A program made the position numbers and the translations under genes. Source: JAEUOS01 sp964470865 (GTDB lineage Bacteria > Pseudomonadota > Gammaproteobacteria > Burkholderiales > JAEUOS01). From it: 22,534 nucleotides of DNA. The stretch covers positions 1 through 22,534 of the forward strand of contig CAYYFR010000085.1 in NCBI GenBank assembly GCA_964470865.1, given 5' to 3'. Position 1 is the stretch's first letter, and every line of letters begins with the position of its first letter. The notes beneath the pieces were generated by a model. It had not been told where the DNA came from and searched no databases. It was given only the letters and a program-made list of their open reading frames with translations. Shown in pieces: positions 1-6,524 of the stretch.

Positions 1-70
1 AAGCCGCGGGCACACCGGCCAACAAGGGGGTGGCGGCCAGACTGGCGACAAGTTTGCGGCGTCGGTGCAT
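1..70 (-). CDS. N-terminal signal peptide of an exported protein (partial, runs off the window)
   Basis: Read leftwards from an ATG at 68-70, the first 23 codons give M-H-R-R-R-K followed by a hydrophobic alanine/leucine stretch ending V-P-A-A. This is a basic n-region plus h-region typical of an export signal. The arginine cluster also fits a Tat signal loosely, but no full twin-arginine consensus is visible. An AAGGAA ribosome-binding site lies about 6-8 bases upstream of the ATG. Such leaders are common on Bug/TctC binding proteins and other periplasmic proteins of Burkholderiales, but the mature part is outside the window, so no function can be given. The gene diverges from the RidA-family gene at 199, with 128 bases between the two starts. 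Confidence 0.6.
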   Translation of the reverse strand, partial: MHRRRKLVASLAATPLLAGVPAA

Positions 71-164
71 GGTGCGGGGTTCCTTGGGAGAGCGATTCGG
101 CCGGATCGGGCGTTGCTGGCAGCGCCGCTCGATCGAGTGGCACGAAAAACCGGCGCTTGGACTT

Positions 165-189
165 CAAGTATATTTGTACTTCATACTTG
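165..189. promoter_or_regulatory. Inverted repeat just upstream of the RidA-family gene
   Basis: CAAGTAT (165-171) and ATACTTG (183-189) form a perfect 7-bp inverted repeat with an 11-base centre. It ends on the first G of the GGAGAG ribosome-binding site (189-194) of the gene starting at 199. It could be an operator in the divergent promoter region, or an mRNA hairpin beside the ribosome-binding site. The sequence does not decide between these. Confidence 0.3.
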
Positions 190-198
190 GAGAGATCG

Positions 199-606
199 AT
201 GGCCGACATCAAAATTTTGAATCCCGACGTTCTTGGCAAGCCGCTGGGCCAGTATTCCCAGATCACCCGCGTCAAGGCCGACGAATACCTGTTCATCGCC
301 GGCCAGCTTGCGGCTGACCACGCCGGCAACATCATCGGTATCGATGACTTCGACGCACAGTGCGTGCAGGTGTTCGCCAACCTCGGTTGCGCGCTTGCCT
401 CGCAAGGCGCGGGCTTCGGCAACATCGTGCAGTTCACCACTTACCTGGTGCACTCGCAGGACATTGCCAAATTCATGAGTTATCGCTTGCGCGAGTTTCC
501 GCGCATGTTCCCCAATGGCGCCTACCCGCCCAACACGCTGTTGATGGTCGACCGACTGGTGCAGGAGCCGTTTTTGGTTGAGGTACAGGCGATCGCGGCG
601 ATTTAG
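199..606 (+). CDS. RidA/YjgF/YER057c/UK114 family protein lacking the catalytic arginine
   Basis: The 135-aa product spans the whole RidA fold. It has the family's G-Q region (residues 35-36), the central QCVQVFANL helix and the C-terminal VEVQAIA strand that carries the conserved glutamate. In E. coli RidA, Arg105 binds the imine carboxylate. At the matching position here (Y-P-P-N-T, residue 112) there is an asparagine. By established family knowledge, members without this arginine are grouped outside the archetypal enamine/imine deaminases (Rid4-Rid7 groups), so deaminase activity should not be assumed. I chose the start at 199 because GGAGAG lies at 189-194; an in-frame ATG at 157 has no such site and would add 14 residues absent from the family. 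The two-hairpin repeat copy A begins directly after the stop codon. The protein is probably cytosolic and its substrate is unknown. Confidence 0.9.
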   Translation: MADIKILNPDVLGKPLGQYSQITRVKADEYLFIAGQLAADHAGNIIGIDDFDAQCVQVFANLGCALASQGAGFGNIVQFTTYLVHSQDIAKFMSYRLREFPRMFPNGAYPPNTLLMVDRLVQEPFLVEVQAIAAI

Positions 607-678
607 CCGACAAAAGTAAAACCCTGCTTTTGTCGGGTGCTGATTTGCACGAAATCACCGGCATAGCCGGCTGATTTC
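607..678. repeat. Two-hairpin intergenic repeat, copy A (terminator-like)
   Basis: The first hairpin has a perfect 10-bp stem, CCGACAAAAG (607-616) with CTTTTGTCGG (627-636), and a 10-base loop. The second pairs GAAATCA (651-657) plus CCGGC (658-662) with GCCGG (666-670) plus TGATTTC (672-678), leaving one bulged C at 671 and a 3-base loop. The element starts at the base after the RidA-family stop and lies 38 bases from the stop of the convergent mgtE. A second copy at 9573-9643 aligns without gaps over 71 bases with 54 identities (76%). It could serve as a two-way terminator or mRNA stabiliser. The relation to a known REP-type family is not established. Confidence 0.75.
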
Positions 679-715
679 GCTGTTGAACGGCCACGAAAAA
701 ACCGCCGCCCTGCTG

Positions 716-2293
716 CTACAGAAGGAACAGGCTGGCCAGGCCGAGAAAAATCAGGAAGCCCAGGGTGTCGGTGGCGAATGTCAACAGGACCGAGCTGCCG
801 ACCGCCGGGTCGCGGCCCATGCGATAGCGCAGCATCGGTACCAGCATGCCGACGGCGGTGCCCACCAGCAGGTTGAGCAGGATCGCCGCCATCATCACCA
901 GCCCCAGGCCGGGCAGCCTGGAGATTGCCCAGGCAAATGCACCGGCGGCCAGGCCGCCGGCCACCCCGATGATCATCGCCGTCGAGATTTCCTTGCTGAC
1001 CAGGCGCCACATATTGGCACGCGTGATCTGCCCCAGCGCCAGGGCGCGGATGATCAAGGTCATGGTCTGGTTGCCTGAATTGCCGCCGATGCCGGCGACG
1101 ATCGACATCAGAAACGCCAGCACGACAATCTGGCTCACCGTGCCTTCGAAGCGCGAGGCCACATAGCTGGCCACGCCGGCGGTGCAAAGGTTCAACATCA
1201 GCCATGGCGCCCGGTTTTTCACTGACTTCGAAATCGGCGCAAAGATGTCCTCTTCCTCGCGCAGACCTGCCCTGGACAGCACTTCTTCTTCCTGAGCATC
1301 GCGGATGTAATCGACCACCTCGTTGACCGTGACGCGGCCGACCAGTCGGTTGTCGGCATCGACCACCGGTGCGGACACCAGGTCATAGCGCTCGAAAGCC
1401 TGTGCCGCCTCCGACGCCTCATCCCACGGATTGAGCGACAGCATCTCGGTGGTCATCACCGCACCCACCAGCGCATCGGCATCGTTCACCAGCAGGCGAT
1501 TGATCGGCAGCACGCCCTTGAGCACCTCGTCGCGGTCCACCACGAATACCTGGTCGGTGTGATCGGGCAGCTCATCGAGCCTGCGCAGGTAGCGCAGCAC
1601 CACTTCCAGCGTGACATCCTCACGCACTGTGACCATCTCGAAATCCATCAGCGCGCCGACCGCGTCGTCCGGATAGGACATGGCCGAGCGCAACTGCTCG
1701 CGCTCCTCCTGCGAGAGGCCGGCGCGCACCTCCTGGATCACCGCGGCCGGCAGGTCGTCGGCGATATCTGCCAGTTCGTCGGTATCGAGCGTTTCGGCGG
1801 CCGCCACCAGCGAGGCGGTGTCCATGTTCTCGATCAGCGTCTCGCGCACCGCATCCGAGACCTCGACCAGAATCTCGCCGTCGCGCTCGGCCGACTTGAT
1901 CAGGTCCCACACGGCGATGCGGTCGTCGCGCGGCAGCGCCTCGAGGATGTAGGCGATGTCGGCCGGATGCAGCTCATCCAGGCGCGCCCCGAGCTTGGCC
2001 GTGTTTTGCCGGTACACCAGGTTTTCGACCAGTTCGTGCTTGTCCATCACCTGGTTGTGCACCACGGTCGCGACCAGGCGCGCGCGGCGCAGCAGCTCCT
2101 GGATCTCGATCAACGCTTCCTGCGCCTGATCCGGCTCCATCGGCTCGGTGCGCGCAACTGGCGGCTCCAGACGTGGAGCCGACTCGGGTTTGCTGTGCTG
2201 CGTTGCGCTGGCGCCCCCCGGCACGGCCTTGGCGTCACCATCCCCCTTGCCCGCTGAAGGGTCGTCGAGATTTGGCGGGCGCGGATGGTTCAT
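716..2293 (-). CDS. mgtE: Magnesium transporter MgtE
   Basis: The protein is an inner-membrane Mg2+ channel/transporter. From the ATG at 2293 it has 525 residues. It contains a low-complexity N-terminal tail (about 1-55), the MgtE N superhelical domain (about 75-205), two CBS domains (about 215-335, with VGAVMTTEMLSLNP at 276-289) that act as the Mg2+ sensor in the family, and a C-terminal membrane domain (about 360-525) of five helices. The diagnostic GGNSGNQ motif is at 403-409 and the pore aspartate is in TDTLGF (Asp509). The start is uncertain. An in-frame ATG at 2317 adds 8 residues, but a TAAAAT -10-like box (2324-2319) would put the transcript start near or past that ATG, which favours 2293. 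Neither start has a clear ribosome-binding site. The gene converges on the RidA-family gene, and the upstream region holds a decayed cyclase. Confidence 0.93.
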   Translation of the reverse strand: MNHPRPPNLDDPSAGKGDGDAKAVPGGASATQHSKPESAPRLEPPVARTEPMEPDQAQEALIEIQELLRRARLVATVVHNQVMDKHELVENLVYRQNTAKLGARLDELHPADIAYILEALPRDDRIAVWDLIKSAERDGEILVEVSDAVRETLIENMDTASLVAAAETLDTDELADIADDLPAAVIQEVRAGLSQEEREQLRSAMSYPDDAVGALMDFEMVTVREDVTLEVVLRYLRRLDELPDHTDQVFVVDRDEVLKGVLPINRLLVNDADALVGAVMTTEMLSLNPWDEASEAAQAFERYDLVSAPVVDADNRLVGRVTVNEVVDYIRDAQEEEVLSRAGLREEEDIFAPISKSVKNRAPWLMLNLCTAGVASYVASRFEGTVSQIVVLAFLMSIVAGIGGNSGNQTMTLIIRALALGQITRANMWRLVSKEISTAMIIGVAGGLAAGAFAWAISRLPGLGLVMMAAILLNLLVGTAVGMLVPMLRYRMGRDPAVGSSVLLTFATDTLGFLIFLGLASLFLL

Positions 2294-2318
2294 GGCAGGA
2301 GCATTTCGCAGTGCCATA

Positions 2319-2324
2319 ATTTTA
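2319..2324 (-). promoter_or_regulatory. Possible -10 box for mgtE
   Basis: On the minus strand TAAAAT (2324 to 2319) matches the sigma-70 -10 consensus at five of six positions. The hexamer 17 bases upstream (TGGCCT) is a poor -35. Transcription starting about 7 bases downstream would fit the ATG at 2293 rather than 2317. The evidence is weak. Confidence 0.25.
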
Positions 2325-2340
2325 GGCGCTGAGGCCCTGA

Positions 2341-2571
2341 AAGGCCATTCAAATCTGTCACCACCGCGCCGGCACCATCGGCACGGTATGCAACACCGCG
2401 GCACGCCTGTACAGCCAGGAGAAACACGCCGAGGTGTTGATCTCGCAACGCGTTGCCACCCGCGTTAAAGACCACGTCGTACTCGAGGCGGCAGGCGAAC
2501 TCCTGCTCAAGGGCCTGAGTCGGCCGATTGCCGCTTACAACGTGGTCGACGCAAAGCCCGCTGCGGCCTGA
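2341..2571 (+). pseudogene. Remnant of a class III adenylate/guanylate cyclase (C-terminal part of the catalytic domain)
   Basis: The frame between stop codons at 2338-2340 and 2569-2571 has no ATG. From 2371 it translates to G-T-I-G-T-V-C-N-T-A-A-R-L-Y, then EVLISQRVATRV, ELLLKGLSRPIAAYNV and an alanine-rich end. This is the C-terminal third of a class III nucleotidyl cyclase. The N-x-x-x-R pair (NTAAR) is the transition-state Asn/Arg of the family, followed by the usual 'LIS..v' and 'G...LKG...P...Y.V' strands. The metal-binding aspartates and the substrate-specifying residues, which lie N-terminal to this part, are absent. About 65-70 residues remain of a domain of about 180. The remnant overlaps the presumed mgtE upstream region and converges on nothing functional. 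I read it as a dead fragment; a translated small protein is possible but has no visible start. Confidence 0.75.
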
Positions 2572-2607
2572 TGGCACACGCCCGCTGGGGCGCCCCGGCT
2601 CGATGCC

Positions 2608-3315
2608 CTAAGGCGCCTCGACCTGCTTCATGCGCGCCAGGATCACCGGCACCCGGCGCGCCAGATAGGCGGAGTTGCGATTGCGGTCATAAAAGCGCGG
2701 GTTGGGCAGCATCGCCGCCAGCCGCGCCGCCTGCTCGCGCGACAGCTGGGCTGCGGATACGCCGAAGTAATGCCGCGCGGCGGCCTCGGCACCGAACACG
2801 CCGTTGCCCCACTCGACTACGTTCAAGTAGATCTCGAGAATGCGGTCCTTCTCCATGCGCTCCTCGAGCATCCAGGCGATCACCGCCTCCTGTGCCTTGC
2901 GCACATAACTGCGCTCGCCGGACAAGAACAGGTTTTTCGCCAGTTGCTGGGTGATGGTCGAGCCACCTGCCACTACCTTGCCTTTCTTCTGGTTTTTCTC
3001 GAACGCCTTTTCGATTCCCTTCCAGTCGAAACCCTCGTGGTCGACAAAGGCGGTGTCTTCGGCCGCGATCACCGCCAGCTTCAGACTCTGGGCAATGCGC
3101 CCGTAGGGCACCCACACGTGCTTGAGGTTGGCGCCGGGATCCTTGTCGCGCAAGCCATCCAGGCGCAGGTCCATGAAGCTGGTCGACTGCGGATTGTGCT
3201 CGACCCACCACCATACCCGCAGATAGATCGAACCCTGGTAGGCGCAAAACGCCAGCAACGCAAGGCCTGCGGCCCACAGCATGAGCCTGGCGCCCATCTG
3301 CAGGACGCGTTGCAT
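2608..3315 (-). CDS. mtgA: Monofunctional biosynthetic peptidoglycan transglycosylase
   Basis: The 235-aa inner-membrane enzyme polymerises lipid II into glycan strands (GT51 family) and has no transpeptidase domain. It has one N-terminal membrane helix (about 11-33) followed by the GT51 domain with all signature blocks. These are EDTAFVDHEGFD (85-97, catalytic Glu86), GGSTITQQLAKNLFLS (117-132), RKAQE (139-143), EIYLNVVEWG (161-170) and RHYFG (181-185). The length matches MtgA of Gram-negative bacteria. The start ATG (3315-3313) follows the stop TGA of the upstream c-di-GMP gene with one base between them (TGA-G-ATG), so translation is very probably coupled. In many Burkholderiales mtgA directly follows aroE; here a PAS-GGDEF-EAL gene is in that place. 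Confidence 0.95.
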   Translation of the reverse strand: MQRVLQMGARLMLWAAGLALLAFCAYQGSIYLRVWWWVEHNPQSTSFMDLRLDGLRDKDPGANLKHVWVPYGRIAQSLKLAVIAAEDTAFVDHEGFDWKGIEKAFEKNQKKGKVVAGGSTITQQLAKNLFLSGERSYVRKAQEAVIAWMLEERMEKDRILEIYLNVVEWGNGVFGAEAAARHYFGVSAAQLSREQAARLAAMLPNPRFYDRNRNSAYLARRVPVILARMKQVEAP

Positions 3316-3316
3316 C

Positions 3317-5395
3317 TCAGGCGGCCGGCGCGCGCGGGGCCAGATGGGCTGCGGCGAATTGCGCCGCCGGCAGCGGCCGGCCGCGCAAATAGCCCTGCAT
3401 TTCGTCGCATCCCCCAGCCCTCAGGAACGCCAACTGCGCCGCGGTTTCGACTCCTTCGGCCAGCACCGCAAGCTTGAGTGCGCGCCCCAGGCTGATGATC
3501 GCGGTGACGATCGCGGCATTGTCATCGCTGGTGCCGAGGTCTGCGATGAACGAACGGTCGATCTTGAGCTTGTCGATGGGGTAGCGTTTCAGATAGGAGA
3601 GGGAGGAATAGCCGGTGCCGAAATCATCGACCGCGAGTTTCACTCCCAGGGCGCGCAGCGCCTGCAGTTTGTCCGCCACCGCACTGTTGTCCATCAGGCA
3701 GCTTTCGGTCAGTTCGAGTTCGAGACTGGCGGCGGCCAGCCCGGTTTCGTTCAAGATCTGCGCGAGTTCGCCCACCAGTGCGTCGCGGCGGAACTGCAAG
3801 GCCGAGACATTGACGCCCATGCAGGCCGGCGCATAACCGGCCAGTTGCCATTTGCGCTGCTGGTGACAAGCCTCTTTGAGCACCCAGCGGCCGATCGGAA
3901 TGATCATGCCGCGCGCCTCGGCGAAGGGAATGAACCCGGCTGGCTCAATCAGGCCGAGTTGCGGGTGGCGCCACCGCACCAATGCCTCGATGCCGGTCAG
4001 GCTGCCGTCGCGCAACGAGAACTGCGGCTGATAGTGCAATTCGAACTCGCCGCGCAGGCTGGCCTGGCGTAGCGTCGCCTCCTTGGCCAGGGTCTCGTTG
4101 GCACCCTTGGCCAGGCTGGGGCCGTAAAACTGGAAATTGCTGCGCCCGCTTTCCTTGGCGCGATACATTGCCGCATCGGCGTTGTGAATCAGTTCGTCAA
4201 CCGCATTGCCGTCACGCGGAAACAGGCTGATTCCGATCGATGGCGTTACGTAGACCTGCCGGCCTTCCAGCAGCATCGGCGCGGCGATCGCCGCCAGCAG
4301 CTTGGTCGCGACCCGCGTGGCATCACCCGGCGCGCCCAGGTCGGCCAGCGCCACCAGAAACTCGTCACCGCCCAGTCGCGCCACGATGTCGGCATCGCGC
4401 AATGCGGCTTTGAGACGGGTGGCGACCTCCTTTAGCAACAGGTCGCCGACATGATGGCCAAGCGAATCGTTGACGGTCTTGAAATTGTCGAGGTCGACAT
4501 AGAGGATTGCCACGGTCACCTCATGGCGCCGCGCCATTGCCAGCATGCCTTCGAGACGCTCGGCCAAGAATGATCGATTGGGCAGCCCGGTCAGCACGTC
4601 GTGGCGCGCCAGGTACTCGATGTGCGCCTGCGCACGCTTGCGTTCGGTGATGTCACGCAGCACCCCAAGACGGAAGGTTTCGGTGCCGCGATGCACGGTC
4701 TTGCCGATCATCTCGACGGGAACGCGATGCCCGTCCCGGTGCAGAACGTCGCATTCGTAGAGGAATTCCGCACCGGCGGCAATGTAGTCGATGATCTTTT
4801 GACGTTCGTCTTCGGGCACGAAATCCAGCGTATTGCGGCCGATCATTTCCTCGCGCGCGTAGCCGGTGATGACGAGCAGTGCTTCATTGACGTCGCTCAG
4901 GATGCCTTTCTGGTGGAAGAAAATGCCTTCGGTGGTGGCCGACACGAATTTGCGCATGCGCTCTTCGCTGTCGCGCATCGCCTGTTCGGCCAGGTGGTGA
5001 CGCGTGATGTCGGTGATCAAGACAAAGGCGCCTTGCTGCACGCCGACGGCATCAAAGTGCGGAATCAGGTTGACCTCGATCTGCCGCAATTCACCCGACG
5101 GCAGGGTCAGCGGCCGTACGTAAAACACTTTCTCGCCGGCCGTTACGCGCTCGACGTGCGGCAGGATCGCGGCCCAGGCCGCCTCGCCAATGGCTTCGCG
5201 CACGGTCTTGCCGACAATCGATGTCACGCTCCATCCATTCGACTGCGCATACTGGCGGTTGGCGAACAGGCACTGCATCGACAAGAGCTCGTAATAGGCG
5301 ATCGCCGCCGGCACGCTGTCGGCCAGGGTGCGCAAAAGGTCGTCGGAAGCGGGGCCCGCAGCCGACGCAATCGAAGCGCTAACGTCGGTGCTCAT
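3317..5395 (-). CDS. PAS-PAS-GGDEF-EAL cyclic-di-GMP signalling protein
   Basis: The 692-aa protein has no membrane segments. It has two PAS domains (about 20-135 and 145-255, the second ending in the usual D-I-T-E-R-K linker), a GGDEF domain (about 260-425) and an EAL domain (about 440-685). The GGDEF motif is exact (342-346), with the inhibitory I-site RDAD at 333-336, so diguanylate cyclase activity with product inhibition is possible. The EAL domain keeps its metal and catalytic residues: EAL (470-472), N529, E564, DDFGTG (590-595), K611, EGVET (647-651) and Q667. Phosphodiesterase activity is therefore also likely. Which activity dominates cannot be read from the sequence. The PAS domains probably sense a cytosolic ligand or redox cue. 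The ATG at 5395 has only a weak ribosome-binding site. The gene sits 149 bases after the TonB-C gene and is one base from mtgA. Confidence 0.93.
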   Translation of the reverse strand: MSTDVSASIASAAGPASDDLLRTLADSVPAAIAYYELLSMQCLFANRQYAQSNGWSVTSIVGKTVREAIGEAAWAAILPHVERVTAGEKVFYVRPLTLPSGELRQIEVNLIPHFDAVGVQQGAFVLITDITRHHLAEQAMRDSEERMRKFVSATTEGIFFHQKGILSDVNEALLVITGYAREEMIGRNTLDFVPEDERQKIIDYIAAGAEFLYECDVLHRDGHRVPVEMIGKTVHRGTETFRLGVLRDITERKRAQAHIEYLARHDVLTGLPNRSFLAERLEGMLAMARRHEVTVAILYVDLDNFKTVNDSLGHHVGDLLLKEVATRLKAALRDADIVARLGGDEFLVALADLGAPGDATRVATKLLAAIAAPMLLEGRQVYVTPSIGISLFPRDGNAVDELIHNADAAMYRAKESGRSNFQFYGPSLAKGANETLAKEATLRQASLRGEFELHYQPQFSLRDGSLTGIEALVRWRHPQLGLIEPAGFIPFAEARGMIIPIGRWVLKEACHQQRKWQLAGYAPACMGVNVSALQFRRDALVGELAQILNETGLAAASLELELTESCLMDNSAVADKLQALRALGVKLAVDDFGTGYSSLSYLKRYPIDKLKIDRSFIADLGTSDDNAAIVTAIISLGRALKLAVLAEGVETAAQLAFLRAGGCDEMQGYLRGRPLPAAQFAAAHLAPRAPAA

Positions 5396-5544
5396 GCAGA
5401 GCTTCGGTCAATGGCCGGCGGGTCGCACCGGTCCGGGAAACGTCAGGGAAGCCTGCCGGGGGCAAGAGTCGCGTCTGCATCGCATCGATCCAATCGGGGA
5501 TTGCCGTTCCAGGGGCCGCAGGCCAGGGACTTGTCAACGCATTT

Positions 5545-6471
5545 TCAGTTGGAACCTTCGACACTGAGTGCGTCCTCGCGCGCGAAGGTCCAGGTCATGA
5601 TCAGGTCGAGTACGCCGTACTTGGCGTGCATGGCCGGCGAAAACCTCCCGTAGGGCCCGGCGCCGCGCACGATCCGTGCGGCCGCCTCGTCGACCTCGCG
5701 GTTGCCGGAGCTGCGATCGATCTCGATTTTCTCGATGCGCCCGTCGGCAAACAGGGATACGGTCATCACCAGCCGGTGGCGGCGACCCTTGGCAGCCTCG
5801 GGGTAATTGTGGTTGCCGTGGCGCTCGACCTTGTCGGCCCATTGCTTGAAGTACATCGCGTACTCGACCTCACGCGTTGAGGGCGTGACGCGGCCGCGCC
5901 TGGGACGGGTGTTTTCGTCCTCAATGCGCTTGTTGATCTCGGCTTCGCGCCTGAGGATCGCCGACGAGCTGGCATACAGGTCGGCACCGGTGACCTGCGG
6001 TGCCGGCGGGTTCGGGTCCGGCTGCGCTTCCGGCCGGGCTTCGCTGGCCGCGATCACGGCATTGGTGCTGCGCAGTGCGGTCATCAGCTTTTTCTGCTCC
6101 TGTTCAAGCTGCTGTACCCGCGCCGCGGCATCGCGCAGCTCGGCGCCGTCCTGCACCTGTTGGGTCTTCGGCAGGAATGACTTGGCACGTCCCTTTGCAG
6201 CTTCCCCGCCGCCATCCAGATTGGCTTGCGCCAGCGCCTCCGCCACCACCGGCTTCTGCGTGTGCTTGGCATTGACCAGGATCACATCGAGCTTGGCTTC
6301 CACCGGGCGCAAGCGGAACGCCTCCGGTGGCGCGAACTTCATCGCCAGCACGCCGGCGTGACCGACCGAGGAAACCAGCAGGGCGGCCACCAGAATTCGC
6401 TGTGAAGAATCCAGCTTGCGCCACCAGAGTGGTGCGGGAAAGGTCTGGAAAAAAGCGTCAGCGATGCTCAC
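5545..6471 (-). CDS. TonB C-terminal domain protein (energy-transducer-like)
   Basis: From a GTG at 6471 the product has 308 residues. It has a short cytoplasmic N-terminus, one membrane helix (about 24-44), an acidic/alanine-rich periplasmic region containing a short coiled coil (D-A-A-A-R-V-Q-Q-L-E-Q-E-Q-K-K), a proline-rich patch (PDPNPPAP), and a TonB-C fold near the end. That fold contains YPEAAKGRRHRLVMTVSLF, then GRIEKIEIDRSSG and VDEAAARIVRGAGPYGRF. TonB-type proteins pass proton-motive energy from ExbB/ExbD to outer-membrane transporters. No exbBD or receptor gene is nearby, so the partner is unknown. The frame stays open far upstream without a good ATG. I chose GTG because the membrane helix then lies at the usual place and the upstream exoribonuclease gene ends 53 bases before it. 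No clear ribosome-binding site is seen. Confidence 0.82.
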   Translation of the reverse strand: MSIADAFFQTFPAPLWWRKLDSSQRILVAALLVSSVGHAGVLAMKFAPPEAFRLRPVEAKLDVILVNAKHTQKPVVAEALAQANLDGGGEAAKGRAKSFLPKTQQVQDGAELRDAAARVQQLEQEQKKLMTALRSTNAVIAASEARPEAQPDPNPPAPQVTGADLYASSSAILRREAEINKRIEDENTRPRRGRVTPSTREVEYAMYFKQWADKVERHGNHNYPEAAKGRRHRLVMTVSLFADGRIEKIEIDRSSGNREVDEAAARIVRGAGPYGRFSPAMHAKYGVLDLIMTWTFAREDALSVEGSN

Positions 6472-6524
6472 GAATTCAGTCGGCAGGCGGGGATAAGCGC
6501 CCGGTGAATCTCGAATTGCTGATT

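Noticed and set aside
2587..2596. GGGGCGCCCC palindrome after mtgA as a terminator
   Set aside because: It has no loop bases and no T tract; it is probably chance in GC-rich DNA.
5532..5537. Perfect TTGACA on the minus strand before the PAS-GGDEF-EAL gene
   Set aside because: No -10 hexamer at a suitable distance.
5379..5564. 61-residue minus-strand frame overlapping the TonB-C stop and the PAS-GGDEF-EAL start
   Set aside because: No ribosome-binding site, no family resemblance and overlap of real genes at both ends; I looked for an aroE remnant and saw none.
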